Assembly (NCBI GenBank): GCA_018434355.1 | Contig: JAHDPL010000007.1 | Coordinates: forward strand, 301,557-365,556 | Direction: 5' to 3' | Length of the DNA: 64,000 bases | Origin: Sporomusaceae bacterium | Lineage (GTDB): Bacteria > Bacillota > Negativicutes > UBA1444 | Shown here: positions 1 to 8,062 of the stretch, in pieces | How the letters are laid out: every line of letters starts with the position of its first letter | How positions within the stretch are numbered: the stretch's first letter is position 1 | Made by a program: the position numbers and the translations under genes | Notes under the pieces: model-generated | The model's input: the letters and a program-made list of their open reading frames with translations, nothing else | Databases searched by the model: none | Told to the model about the DNA's origin: nothing

Positions 1-327
1 GCTCTGTCGAAATCGACCCGGACCGTGCGTAAAAATATTGAAGAATTTGTTATGGCAGATGGCCGCAAACTGTATCTGCTGGCCGAAGGCCGTCTGGTCA
101 ACCTGGCGGCGGGCGATGGGCACCCGACCGAAATCATGGACCTGTCATTTGCGATGCAGGCGCTGGCAGCGTTGCATATCCTGAACAATCACAAGAATAT
201 GACGAACGATGTCCACAATCTGCCCTACGAATTGGACCTGCGGGTGGCGCACCTGAAACTGGCGGCGATGGGAATCGAAATTGATGCATTGACCAGTTGC
301 CAGACCGATTATCTGCACCAGGCCTAA
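1..327 (+). CDS. ahcY: Adenosylhomocysteinase, C-terminal part (cut by window start)
   Basis: The reading frame is open from base 1 and ends at 327, giving roughly the last 108 residues. Adenosylhomocysteinase reversibly splits S-adenosylhomocysteine into adenosine and homocysteine and keeps SAM-dependent methylation running. The conserved C-terminal block LAEGRLVNLAAGDGHP, then EIMDLSFA and a tail ending in Tyr, is diagnostic of this family. The next gene starts 1 base after the stop codon, and an SAH/MTA deaminase follows, so this is part of a SAM by-product salvage operon. The NAD-binding core and start lie outside the window. Confidence 0.95.
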   Translation, partial: ALSKSTRTVRKNIEEFVMADGRKLYLLAEGRLVNLAAGDGHPTEIMDLSFAMQALAALHILNNHKNMTNDVHNLPYELDLRVAHLKLAAMGIEIDALTSCQTDYLHQA

Positions 328-328
328 G

Positions 329-982
329 ATGATGAATACGCTGATGGAAATGCGGCAGGCCGTGGTGGAAACCGGCCGGCAAATGATCGGGCGCGGTCTC
401 GTTGCCGGCACCTGGGGCAACATCAGTATGCGCAGCCAAAGCGGTGAACAGATTGCGATCACACCGTCGGGGCGTCCCTATGACCAGTTGACGCCTGAGG
501 ATATTGTCGTGGTCGATCCGGCAGGTCAGATTCTGGCCGGTCGGCGGCCGTCGTCAGAACTGGCATTGCATTTGGCAATATACCACGCACGAACAGATGT
601 TCTTGCGATTGTTCACACGCACAGTTTGTATGCAACGGCGTGTGCGGTGGCCGGCAAGGCGATTCCGGCCAGTCTGGAAGAAATGGTTCAGGCTGTCGGC
701 GGGCCGGTGCAGGTCGCTGCCTATGCGTTGCCGGGAACAGTGGAACTGGCCGCCAATGCCGTGGCGGCGCTGGCCGACCGCAGCGCAGTTTTGCTGGCCA
801 ATCATGGCGTAGCAGCCTGCGGCCCATCGCTGTCTGAGGCGCTGCTGGTAGCCGAGCTGGTCGAAAAAGCGGCGCATATCCATGTAATGGCACAGCAACT
901 GGGCGGTGCGCGTGAACTGAGCGAAGAAGATGTGGCGCTAATGCGGCGGTTTTATCTCGAGCATTACCGACCCGGTAAATAG
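329..982 (+). CDS. Class II aldolase/adducin family protein, candidate 5-methylthioribulose-1-phosphate (or 5-deoxyribulose-1-phosphate) aldolase
   Basis: A 217-residue class II (zinc) aldolase of the fuculose-phosphate aldolase fold. The catalytic Glu77 lies in PSSELALH; the zinc ligands His96 and His98 (VHTHS) and His159 (LLANHG) are all present. The gene sits 1 base after ahcY and 12 bases before mtaD. In salvage routes known as the DHAP shunt, an aldolase of this family cleaves methylthioribulose-1-P (or 5-deoxyribulose-1-P) to DHAP and an aldehyde. The context supports that substrate, but residues alone cannot separate it from fuculose-P aldolase or from MtnB dehydratase, which shares the fold. 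The isomerase MtnA is not in the window and may lie upstream. Confidence 0.75.
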   Translation: MMNTLMEMRQAVVETGRQMIGRGLVAGTWGNISMRSQSGEQIAITPSGRPYDQLTPEDIVVVDPAGQILAGRRPSSELALHLAIYHARTDVLAIVHTHSLYATACAVAGKAIPASLEEMVQAVGGPVQVAAYALPGTVELAANAVAALADRSAVLLANHGVAACGPSLSEALLVAELVEKAAHIHVMAQQLGGARELSEEDVALMRRFYLEHYRPGK

Positions 983-994
983 AGGAGGATTAGC

Positions 995-2278
995 ATGAAC
1001 AAACTACTGCTTGAATCCGGAAAATACCTCAATCCGTCCGGTGAAGCTGTCAGCGGCGATATCGGCATTGAAAACGGCAAAATCCTGTTTTGCGGCGTCA
1101 AGCCGGCGGGCTGGCAGGCGGATGAAGTCATTGATTGCCATAACAGCTTTACGACACCGGGATTTGTCAATGCTCACACGCATGCGGCAATGACGTTGTT
1201 CCGCAGTTATGCCGATGACATGGCGCTGCTCGACTGGCTGCAACAAAAAGTCTGGCCGGCAGAAGCCAAATTGGTTGCGGAAGATGTCTACTGGGGCACT
1301 CAGCTGGCGATTGCTGAAATGCTGGCGTCAGGCACCACCGCATTCGCCGATATGTATTTCTTCATGGATCAGGTTGCCAAAGCCTGCATGGAAACCGGCA
1401 TGCGTGCTTCCCTGTCGCGCGGCCTGATTGAAGCCGACGGACCGCAGCAGGATCAACGATTTGAAGAAAACGAACAATTATTCGTTGATTATCACGGAGC
1501 GGCGGATGGCCGGATTACAGTCATGCTTGGCCCGCACGCGCCGTATACCTGTCCGCCGGAGTGCATGAAAAAAGTTGTCGCCATGGCGGAGCGGCTGGGA
1601 GCGGAAATCCACGTACACCTGGCCGAGACCCAGTGGGAAGTCGACCAGAGCATGAAAAAATATGGCAAATCGCCGGTCGCAGTGCTGAATGAACTCGGCG
1701 TATTTGAACGCGGCGCCATGGCAGCGCACTGCGTCTGGGTATCACCGGAAGATATCGAGATTCTGGCGGCGAAAAAAGTGCGGGTCGTGCATAACCCGGC
1801 CAGCAACATGAAGCTGGCCAGCGGCGCGGCGCCAGTTGCGGCGATGCTTGCCGCCGGCGTGACGGTTGCACTCGGTACGGACGGGGCGACCAGCAATAAT
1901 AATCTGGACATGCTGGAAGAAGTCCGGTTAGCTTCCTTCCTGCAAAAACTGAACCGCATGGACCCTACGGTACTGCCGACCCGACAAGTATTGGCTTTGG
2001 CGACACAGGGCGGCGCAGCGGCTCTCGGTCAGGCCGACTCGCTGGGGAAAATCGCGCCGGGGTATAAAGCGGATTTGGCGATTTTCAACACAACCGCACC
2101 GCACTGGTGGCCACAGCATGATCTGGCGTCGATGCTGGCTTATGCGGCCAATGCCGCCGATGTCAGCCATACGCTGGTCGATGGCCGGGTGCTGTATCGC
2201 AACGGCGAGTTTACCACGCTCGACATTGAGAAGGTGAAGGCGGAAGCTGGCGCCCGGGGCCTGCGCCTGGTCAAGTAG
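995..2278 (+). CDS. mtaD: 5-methylthioadenosine/S-adenosylhomocysteine deaminase
   Basis: A 427-residue amidohydrolase-superfamily deaminase. It would deaminate SAH, methylthioadenosine or adenosine to the inosine derivatives. Visible metal-site motifs are His61/His63 in NAHTHAAMTLF, the HVHLAET block near residue 207, AHCVWV, and GTDGATSNNNLDM carrying the catalytic Asp. The C-terminal return to the small beta domain (KADLAIFN) completes the fold. It starts with ATG after AGAGGAGG. Its coexistence with ahcY implies two fates for SAH: direct hydrolysis, or deamination first. Confidence 0.92.
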   Translation: MNKLLLESGKYLNPSGEAVSGDIGIENGKILFCGVKPAGWQADEVIDCHNSFTTPGFVNAHTHAAMTLFRSYADDMALLDWLQQKVWPAEAKLVAEDVYWGTQLAIAEMLASGTTAFADMYFFMDQVAKACMETGMRASLSRGLIEADGPQQDQRFEENEQLFVDYHGAADGRITVMLGPHAPYTCPPECMKKVVAMAERLGAEIHVHLAETQWEVDQSMKKYGKSPVAVLNELGVFERGAMAAHCVWVSPEDIEILAAKKVRVVHNPASNMKLASGAAPVAAMLAAGVTVALGTDGATSNNNLDMLEEVRLASFLQKLNRMDPTVLPTRQVLALATQGGAAALGQADSLGKIAPGYKADLAIFNTTAPHWWPQHDLASMLAYAANAADVSHTLVDGRVLYRNGEFTTLDIEKVKAEAGARGLRLVK

Positions 2279-2304
2279 AGTTCACAGCAAAAGGAGGAAT
2301 TTGC

Positions 2305-3132
2305 TTGTATAAAATCATCAAGGCGGAAGAGCTGTCCGCCGGCGTCCAGTCCTTTATCGTGGAAGCGCCGCTGGTAGCTCGCAAATGTCAGGCCGGTCAG
2401 TTCATCATCTTGCGGATCGATGAAGCCGGCGAACGGATTCCCTTGACTATTGCCGATTACGACCGGGAAAAAGGAACGATCCAGTTGATTTTCCAGGAAG
2501 TCGGCGATACGACCAAACAGATGGGCAAGTTAAAAACCGGAGATTATTTGCTGGATGTGGCAGGACCCCTGGGGAAAGCAACCGAAGTCGAAAATTTCGG
2601 CACGGTGGTCTGTATCGGCGGCGGCATCGGTGTAGCGCCGGTCTATCCCATCGCCCGTGCATATAAGAATGCCGGCAATCGCGTGATCTCAATCATTGGC
2701 GCCCGTAATGCGGATCTACTCATTATGGAAAAAGAAATGCGATCCGTTAGCGATGAACTGTTCATTACGACTGATGATGGTTCGGCCGGCCACAAAGGCC
2801 TGGTCGTTGATCCGCTAAAAGACATGATTGCCGCCGGCGAAAAAATCGCCCGGGTCATGGCGATCGGACCGATGGTGATGATGCGCGGCGTGGCGGAAGT
2901 GACCCGTCCGCATGGTATCCACACCTTGGTCAGCCTGAACCCGATCATGGTCGACGGCACCGGAATGTGCGGCGGCTGTCGTTGCAGCGTCGGCGGCGAA
3001 ACCAAGTTCGCCTGCGTGGACGGTCCTGAGTTTGATGGACATCAGGTGGATTTCAACGGTCTGATGTCGCGGGCCCGCATGTACCATACGCAGGAGCGTC
3101 AATGCAAGGGGGACGGATCATGTCACAAGTAA
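2305..3132 (+). CDS. NfnA-like FAD/[2Fe-2S] subunit (sulfide/dihydroorotate dehydrogenase-like)
   Basis: A 275-residue ferredoxin-NADP reductase-fold subunit with a TTG start (MYKIIKAEEL) behind AAGGAGGA. It contains an FAD-binding beta barrel, the nucleotide motif CIGGGIGVAP near residue 105, and a C-terminal [2Fe-2S] motif with Cys222, Cys225, Cys227 and Cys237. The overlapping downstream gene is NfnB/GltA-like. Together they match NADH-dependent reduced ferredoxin:NADP oxidoreductase (electron bifurcation linking NADH, ferredoxin and NADPH) in the cytoplasm. The alternative reading is an accessory subunit of a glutamate synthase-like enzyme; no glutamate synthase large subunit is nearby, which favours Nfn. 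Confidence 0.85.
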   Translation: MYKIIKAEELSAGVQSFIVEAPLVARKCQAGQFIILRIDEAGERIPLTIADYDREKGTIQLIFQEVGDTTKQMGKLKTGDYLLDVAGPLGKATEVENFGTVVCIGGGIGVAPVYPIARAYKNAGNRVISIIGARNADLLIMEKEMRSVSDELFITTDDGSAGHKGLVVDPLKDMIAAGEKIARVMAIGPMVMMRGVAEVTRPHGIHTLVSLNPIMVDGTGMCGGCRCSVGGETKFACVDGPEFDGHQVDFNGLMSRARMYHTQERQCKGDGSCHK

Positions 3133-4514
3133 AGCATAAAATGCCGGAACAGGACGCACAGGTCCGGAGGCATAATTTTAATGAAGTTGCTTTGGGCTAT
3201 GATGCCGAAACGGCGAAGGCCGAAGCGGCGCGCTGTCTGCAGTGCAAACACGCTCCCTGCCGCAAAGGCTGCCCGGTCGAAATCGATATCCCGGCGTTCA
3301 TTCAGCAAGTCAAGGACGGTGATTTTGTCGCCGCCAATTCGATTATCCGCGATTATAACAACTTGCCGGCGGTTTGCGGTCGGGTTTGCCCGCAGGAAGA
3401 CCAATGCGAAAAACTCTGTATTCGCGGCATCAAAGGCGAACCGGTCGGGATTGGCCGCCTGGAACGCTTTGTTGCTGACTTTTCTCTCGGTGGTACCTGT
3501 CCCTTGCCTCCGCCGCCGCCCGAAGTCAAGATTGGCAAAGTGGCGGTTATTGGTGGTGGTCCGGCCAGCTTGACGGTGGCCGGCGATCTGGCCCGCATGG
3601 GCTATCAGATCACGCTGTTCGAAGCGCTGCATACGGCGGGCGGCGTGTTGATGTACGGAATCCCCGAGTTCCGATTGCCCAAGGACATCGTGAAATGCGA
3701 AATCGAAACCCTTAAATACCTCGGCGTGGAAGTGGTCGTCAATGCCGTGATTGGCAAAACGTTCACGGTAGATGAACTGATGCAGGAAGAAGGCTACGAT
3801 GCCGTATTTATTGGGACCGGCGCCGGCTTGCCGCACTTCATGAAGATGCCGGGCGAAAACCTTAACGGCGTGTACTCGGCCAATGAATTTTTGACCCGGG
3901 TCAACCTGATGAAAGCGTATAAATTTCCCGAGACTGCCACACCGGTGCAAATCGGCCGCAATGTCGCGGTGGTCGGCGGCGGCAATGTGGCGATGGACTC
4001 GGCGCGTACCGCCTTGCGGCTGGGCGCGGAAAACGTGTATATCGTCTACCGTCGTTCGCGGGACGAAATGCCGGCCCGGGCCGAAGAAGTCGAACATGCG
4101 CACGAAGAAGGCGTGATTTTCCAGCTGCTGACCAACCCGGTCCAAGTGGTCGGCGATGAAAATGGCTGGGTCAAAGGACTGGAATGTGTGCAGATGGAAC
4201 TGGGCGAACCGGATGCATCCGGGCGGCGGCGTCCGATGGAAAAGCCGGATTCGAATTTCGTGCTGGATGTCGAGACCGTAGTCATTGCCATCGGACAGGG
4301 ACCGAATCCGCTGATCCAGGATACTACGCCCGGCATGGACACGAACAAGCATGGCAATATCGTGGCCGATGATGATGGAAAAACTACCAAAGAAGGCGTG
4401 TTTGCCGGTGGCGATATCGTGACTGGCGCGGCTACAGTGATCTTGGCGATGGGGGCCGGCAAAAAAGCGGCTGCCTCGATCCACGCCTACGTGCAACATA
4501 AGAAACAGGGATAG
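3120..4514 (+). CDS. NfnB/GltD-like NADPH-dependent flavoprotein subunit
   Basis: A 464-residue protein. I chose the ATG at 3120 rather than the in-frame ATG at 3102 because AAGGGGGA lies directly before 3120. The N-terminus binds two [4Fe-4S] clusters, with Cys39, 42, 47, 51 and Cys86, 90, 96, 100. FAD binds at VIGGGPASLTVAGDLARMG and NADP(H) at VVGGGNVAMDSARTALRLG followed by VYRRSRDEMPA. A terminal FAD motif, GVFAGGDIV, is also present. This is the architecture of glutamate synthase small subunits and of NfnB. The 13-base overlap with the NfnA-like gene supports an NfnAB pair feeding NADPH to biosynthesis. A strong terminator follows. Confidence 0.87.
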   Translation: MSQVKHKMPEQDAQVRRHNFNEVALGYDAETAKAEAARCLQCKHAPCRKGCPVEIDIPAFIQQVKDGDFVAANSIIRDYNNLPAVCGRVCPQEDQCEKLCIRGIKGEPVGIGRLERFVADFSLGGTCPLPPPPPEVKIGKVAVIGGGPASLTVAGDLARMGYQITLFEALHTAGGVLMYGIPEFRLPKDIVKCEIETLKYLGVEVVVNAVIGKTFTVDELMQEEGYDAVFIGTGAGLPHFMKMPGENLNGVYSANEFLTRVNLMKAYKFPETATPVQIGRNVAVVGGGNVAMDSARTALRLGAENVYIVYRRSRDEMPARAEEVEHAHEEGVIFQLLTNPVQVVGDENGWVKGLECVQMELGEPDASGRRRPMEKPDSNFVLDVETVVIAIGQGPNPLIQDTTPGMDTNKHGNIVADDDGKTTKEGVFAGGDIVTGAATVILAMGAGKKAAASIHAYVQHKKQG

Positions 4515-4538
4515 TTTTGGCCCGATAAAAAATGAAGC

Positions 4539-4580
4539 AACTCCTGTCGGATATGACTGTATCTGACAGGAGTTCTTTCA
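4539..4580 (+). terminator. Rho-independent terminator after the NfnAB-like pair
   Basis: Arms at 4539-4553 and 4560-4574 (AACTCCTGTCGGATA against its complement) form a 15-bp stem with one G:U pair and a 6-base loop. CTTTCATT follows. It ends the transcript that runs from ahcY to the NfnB-like gene. Confidence 0.85.
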
Positions 4581-4719
4581 TTATATTGCTGTTGATTATT
4601 CTGCATAGAACTTTTGCCGAATAATCATGAAAAAACCGCCAATTCGACAAGGAGTTTTTTGAGCAATCGCGAATCTAATAAGTAAACATCCATTTTAGGT
4701 GGACATAGAATAGGGGAGA

Positions 4720-5892
4720 ATGCGAGTGTTTCAACAGGCAGATCGATTAAAGGGACTCACTTCGGCGATTTTCACGCAAGTCGATACGATGCGCAAACAA
4801 GCGATCGCGCAAGGACAGGATGTCATCACCCTCAGTCTGGGCAGCCCGGACCTCGCTCCCGCGCCGCATATCGTGGCAGCGATGAAACAGGCGCTGGATG
4901 ATGATCTGAGTTATGGATACACATTATCAAAAGGTACGCCGGATTTTTTGAATGCGGTGACCGGTTGGTACGCCCGCAAGTTCAATGTAAAGCTGGACCC
5001 GGCGACTGAAGTTCATTCTTTGATGGGCTCGCAAGATGGTTTGGCCCATATCGGTCTCTGTCTGGTCAACCCCGGTGATGTGGTGCTGGTGCCTGATCCC
5101 GGTTATCCGATTTTCTTTGCCGGTCCACTAGTTGCCGGCGCCGAAATCGTCACGATGCCGTTGAAGCCGGAAAATGGCTACTTGCCTGATCTGGAGGCAA
5201 TTTCGCCGGAAGTGCTGAAGCGGACCAAAATCATGATTCTGAACTACCCGAACAATCCTTTGGCTGCGACTGCGCCGCGCGATTTCTTCGTCAAGGTTGT
5301 CGAGTTGGCCAAGAAATACAGTTTTCTCGTCATTCATGATTTTGCCTATAGTGAACTGGTGTTTGACGGTTACCGGCCCGATAGTTTCCTGTCGATTCCC
5401 GGCGCCAAGGATGTCGCCATCGAATTTCACTCCCTGTCCAAGACGTATAGCATGGCGGGTTGCCGCGTAGCATTTGTGGTCGGCAACGCCGAAGTCATCG
5501 CGCTGCTCGGTCGACTGAAATCCAACTTTGATTATGGAATCTTCCACGCGATCCAGCAGGGGGCGATTGCCGCTTTGAACGGTCCGGATGACTGCATTGC
5601 CGAAACTGCGCTGCGTTATCAACGCCGCCGCGATATTTTGGTCGACGGGTTTGCCCGGTTCGGTTGGCATGTCGAGCGTCCCAAAGCCTCGATGTATCTG
5701 TGGGCTCCTGTGCCAACCAAGCAAAAATCCTTTGACTTTGTCGCCGATTTGCTGAAAAATACCGGCGTTGCGGTAGTACCCGGCATCGGATTCGGTGAAT
5801 GCGGTGAAGGTTATATCCGAATCGCACTGGTGCAATCGGAGGCGCGATTGGCAGAAGTTGCCGCTCACGCCGAAAAATGGTTGGCAAAATAA
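4720..5892 (+). CDS. Class I/II PLP aminotransferase (DapL/aspartate aminotransferase-like)
   Basis: A 390-residue fold-type I aminotransferase. Features are the substrate segment LSLGSPDLAPAPH, the YGYTLSKGTPDFLNAV block, the NYPNNPLAA motif, and the Schiff-base lysine in SLSKTYSMAGCRVAF around residue 238. It resembles LL-diaminopimelate aminotransferase and aspartate/methionine aminotransferases, but the substrate cannot be fixed from sequence. The ATG at 4720 is crowded by GGGGAGA; the in-frame GTG at 4726 has the better ribosome-site spacing (7 bases) and may be the real start. The 2-oxoacid oxidoreductase downstream suggests a supply of 2-oxoacids from amino acids. Confidence 0.8.
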   Translation: MRVFQQADRLKGLTSAIFTQVDTMRKQAIAQGQDVITLSLGSPDLAPAPHIVAAMKQALDDDLSYGYTLSKGTPDFLNAVTGWYARKFNVKLDPATEVHSLMGSQDGLAHIGLCLVNPGDVVLVPDPGYPIFFAGPLVAGAEIVTMPLKPENGYLPDLEAISPEVLKRTKIMILNYPNNPLAATAPRDFFVKVVELAKKYSFLVIHDFAYSELVFDGYRPDSFLSIPGAKDVAIEFHSLSKTYSMAGCRVAFVVGNAEVIALLGRLKSNFDYGIFHAIQQGAIAALNGPDDCIAETALRYQRRRDILVDGFARFGWHVERPKASMYLWAPVPTKQKSFDFVADLLKNTGVAVVPGIGFGECGEGYIRIALVQSEARLAEVAAHAEKWLAK

Positions 5893-5928
5893 GTTCGCAA
5901 CAAAGCAAAGCAAATAGGAGGGTTTAAT

Positions 5929-6276
5929 TTGCGCGCGTTGAACTTTTATTCATCGACCTATCACAGTCAGTTGATTTGCCGTCGCAAGACCTGCACCATT
6001 CGTATGGGCGATAAAACCGACAAGTATCAGGAAGGCGATATCGTTTGGGTAACTGTAGGGAAAAAGTTTGCCCCTAAGAAAAAAATCTATACAGCGATGA
6101 TCGACCGGGTACTGGTCAAGAACATTTCGGAATTGACGCAGGACGACTTGAAGGGCGAGAATCCTGATATCGCCAATGTTACTGACGTCATCGAGTTTCT
6201 CCAGTCGATTTACAATAAGAAGATCCAGTGTACGGACACGGTTTCCGTGGTGTATTTCTCGGAAATCATCGAGTAA
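5929..6276 (+). CDS. Small ASCH-domain protein (YqfB-like)
   Basis: A 115-residue protein with a TTG start behind AGGAGGG. The segment ICRRKTCTIRMGDKTDKYQE followed by GDIV matches the ASCH/PUA-like core and resembles E. coli YqfB, an N4-acetylcytidine amidohydrolase, around its catalytic Lys-x-x-Thr (here Lys20 and Thr23). By remembered alignment the third YqfB catalytic residue, Glu, corresponds to Asp in NVTDVIEF, so activity is uncertain. ASCH domains are predicted to bind RNA or modified nucleosides. The gene lies between the aminotransferase and pduL with short spacers, which gives no obvious functional link. Confidence 0.65.
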   Translation: MRALNFYSSTYHSQLICRRKTCTIRMGDKTDKYQEGDIVWVTVGKKFAPKKKIYTAMIDRVLVKNISELTQDDLKGENPDIANVTDVIEFLQSIYNKKIQCTDTVSVVYFSEIIE

Positions 6277-6307
6277 CGACGATATTTTATTTGGAGGGGT
6301 TTATAAA

Positions 6308-6892
6308 GTGGCAGTAGCAATTCAAGAACCATGTATTCCTATCGGCGTTTCGGGACGCCATGTCCATCTGAGTCGACAACATCTTGATGCATTGTTCGGC
6401 GCTGGCTATGAATTGAAAAAAATGAAGGATCTGTCGCAACCAGGTCAATATGCCTCGGAAGAGACCGTTGACATCATGACGACTAAAGGGGCCTTCACAC
6501 GGGTGCGAATTTTGGGACCGGTTCGCAAAGACACGCAGATTGAACTCTCGTTGTCGGATGCCGTGAAACTGGGCATCAACCCGCCGATTCGCGATTCAGG
6601 CAATATCGCCGGTTCCCCGGGAGTTGTCATGGTCGGGCCGAACGGCACTATTACGCTGGACCAGGGAGTTATTGTCGCATTGCGCCATATTCACATGACG
6701 CCGGCCGATGCCGAGCGGTTTGGCGTAAAGGACAAGGATATCGTCAATGTCGAATGCTGCGGCGAACGGGCAATGACGATGGGACAGGTACTGGTCAGGG
6801 TTAATGAACAGTTTGCCCTTGAAATGCATGTCGATACCGATGAAGGAAACGCAGCCTGTCTAAAAACCGGACAAAAAGTCCGCATCGTGTAA
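6308..6892 (+). CDS. pduL: Phosphate propanoyltransferase (PduL-type phosphotransacylase)
   Basis: A 194-residue protein with a GTG start at 6308 behind GGAGGGG. PduL converts acyl-CoA plus phosphate to acyl-phosphate plus CoA, unrelated in sequence to Pta. The N-terminal GVSGRHVHLSRQHLD holds the zinc-binding histidines. RIRDSGN-like (here IRDSGNIAGSPG) and the second metal motif ALRHIHMTPADAERFGV are both present. The length (family about 190-220) and lack of an encapsulation peptide point to a free cytosolic enzyme, not a microcompartment one. Together with KorDABC downstream it could turn an acyl-CoA into ATP via an acyl-phosphate kinase encoded elsewhere. Confidence 0.9.
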   Translation: MAVAIQEPCIPIGVSGRHVHLSRQHLDALFGAGYELKKMKDLSQPGQYASEETVDIMTTKGAFTRVRILGPVRKDTQIELSLSDAVKLGINPPIRDSGNIAGSPGVVMVGPNGTITLDQGVIVALRHIHMTPADAERFGVKDKDIVNVECCGERAMTMGQVLVRVNEQFALEMHVDTDEGNAACLKTGQKVRIV

Positions 6893-6902
6893 GTATACAT
6901 TA

Positions 6903-6959
6903 TAATCTTCGATTATTTTTGGTGAGCGAAAGGATTTTGCCAAATCTGGTCGAAGATTA
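6903..6959. promoter_or_regulatory. Long-spaced inverted repeat upstream of the IclR gene, overlapping a TATAAT
   Basis: TAATCTTCGA at 6903-6912 is repeated as its exact complement TCGAAGATTA at 6950-6959. A TATAAT at 6901-6906 overlaps the first arm, but no good -35 is visible. No U-run follows, so a terminator for pduL is less likely than a regulator site. The pair could bind one dimer per arm or form a loop. Confidence 0.45.
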
Positions 6960-6983
6960 TTTATGTAGAAAACTCAAAACACT

Positions 6984-7000
6984 GTTCAGTCATCCTGAAC
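6984..7000. promoter_or_regulatory. Candidate IclR-family operator
   Basis: GTTCAG and CTGAAC flank a 5-base centre at 6984-7000, 20 bases before the iclR start codon. Short inverted repeats near the regulator's own start are usual for IclR-family autoregulation. The assignment is inferred from position. Confidence 0.4.
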
Positions 7001-7020
7001 GATGTGAGGTTTAGTGCAGC

Positions 7021-7797
7021 ATGGAAACAGAGAGTAGCAAAAAGGAATTTCTCTACACCGTAGCTTCGGTCGATCGGGCGATTGAGTTGTTGTTTGTCCT
7101 GGAGTCCGCTTCGCGTGATATGGGTATCACTGAGCTGAGTAAAATACTCGGTGTGCAGAAAAGTACCGTGCATAACCTGGTACAAACGCTGATGGCGCGC
7201 GATTTTGTCCGGCAGACTGATTCCGGCCGCTTTACTCTGGGATTTCGCTTGGTAAGACTGGGGGCTGCAGCTGCCGATCGGTTGGATTTGCGGCGACTGG
7301 CCGAACCGATTTTGCGCGAATTGGCTGCAGCGTCGAATGAATATGTGCTTTTGGCGGTATTGCATCGTAACGAAGTGACGATTGTCGATAGCGTTGCGCC
7401 GCAGCGGTCAACCTTTATCGTGCCGCGAATCGATTTTTCGCACACCTTCCATTGTACGGCTCTGGGAAAAATCTTTCTGGCCTACTCGCCGGTCGAGCGG
7501 CGACAGGAGATTTTAAGCAATCCATTGGCGCATTTTACGCCTTATACATTGGTCGATCAGGCCGATATCCTGCAGGAAATTGAAAAAATCCGCCGGCAGG
7601 GGTATGCCGTATCCTGCAATGAAACCATCGAAGGGGTGACTTGTCTAGGTGCGCCGATTTTTGACGCACATGGCAAATTGGCGGCTGCAGTTTCGATCTC
7701 GACGGCTTCGGCCCAGCTGAGTGTGGAAAACTATCAACCGGTGGCCGATATCTTGAAGGAAAAAGCGGCGGCCATTTCCAAATTGATCGGGTTTTGA
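7021..7797 (+). CDS. IclR family transcriptional regulator
   Basis: A 258-residue regulator. The N-terminal winged helix-turn-helix spans about residues 15-75 (ITELSKILGVQKSTVHNLVQ). The C-terminal effector domain carries the usual features FHCTALGKIFLAY, RRQGYAVSCNETIEGVTCLGAPIFD and a final AAVSISTA strand. It lies between pduL and korDABC on the same strand, and inverted repeats sit in its leader. It probably controls the downstream 2-oxoacid oxidoreductase operon in response to a small carboxylate. A short hairpin (AGCCTG/CAGGCT at about 7798-7815) follows without a U-run, so read-through into korD is possible. Confidence 0.9.
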   Translation: METESSKKEFLYTVASVDRAIELLFVLESASRDMGITELSKILGVQKSTVHNLVQTLMARDFVRQTDSGRFTLGFRLVRLGAAAADRLDLRRLAEPILRELAAASNEYVLLAVLHRNEVTIVDSVAPQRSTFIVPRIDFSHTFHCTALGKIFLAYSPVERRQEILSNPLAHFTPYTLVDQADILQEIEKIRRQGYAVSCNETIEGVTCLGAPIFDAHGKLAAAVSISTASAQLSVENYQPVADILKEKAAAISKLIGF

Positions 7798-7846
7798 GCC
7801 TGTGTCCGCAGGCTGAGAGTAAATCATAGCAAAGGAGGCGAAACGA

Positions 7847-8050
7847 ATGCCGAAACCGGTTTTCAACGAGGAACGCTGCAAGGGTTGTGAACTTTGTACC
7901 ATCGTCTGCCCGAAGAAGATCATTGTCATGGCGAATCATTTTAACAGCAAGGGCTACCGCCCTTCATCCTGCTCGGATGAATCCCAGTGTATTGGCTGCG
8001 CGCTGTGCGCCAAAACCTGTCCTGACGTTGCAATCGAAATCTGGAAATAA
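7847..8050 (+). CDS. korD: 2-oxoacid:ferredoxin oxidoreductase, ferredoxin-like delta subunit
   Basis: A 67-residue 2[4Fe-4S] ferredoxin. The cluster motifs are CKGCELCTIVCP at residues 11-22 and CIGCALCAKTCP at 48-59. ATG follows AAGGAGG. It is the first gene of a korD-A-B-C operon and would pass electrons from the thiamine-pyrophosphate site to ferredoxin. The downstream subunits decide the enzyme type. Confidence 0.92.
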   Translation: MPKPVFNEERCKGCELCTIVCPKKIIVMANHFNSKGYRPSSCSDESQCIGCALCAKTCPDVAIEIWK

Positions 8051-8062
8051 GGAGTGAGTGTT

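Noticed and set aside
3123..4499. Long minus-strand frame (458 codons) opposite the NfnB-like gene
   Set aside because: It is the antisense shadow of a gene with complete FAD, NADP and cluster motifs, and its His/Phe/Arg-rich product resembles no family.
5128..5913. 261-codon minus-strand frame opposite the aminotransferase
   Set aside because: Antisense shadow of a gene with clear PLP motifs.
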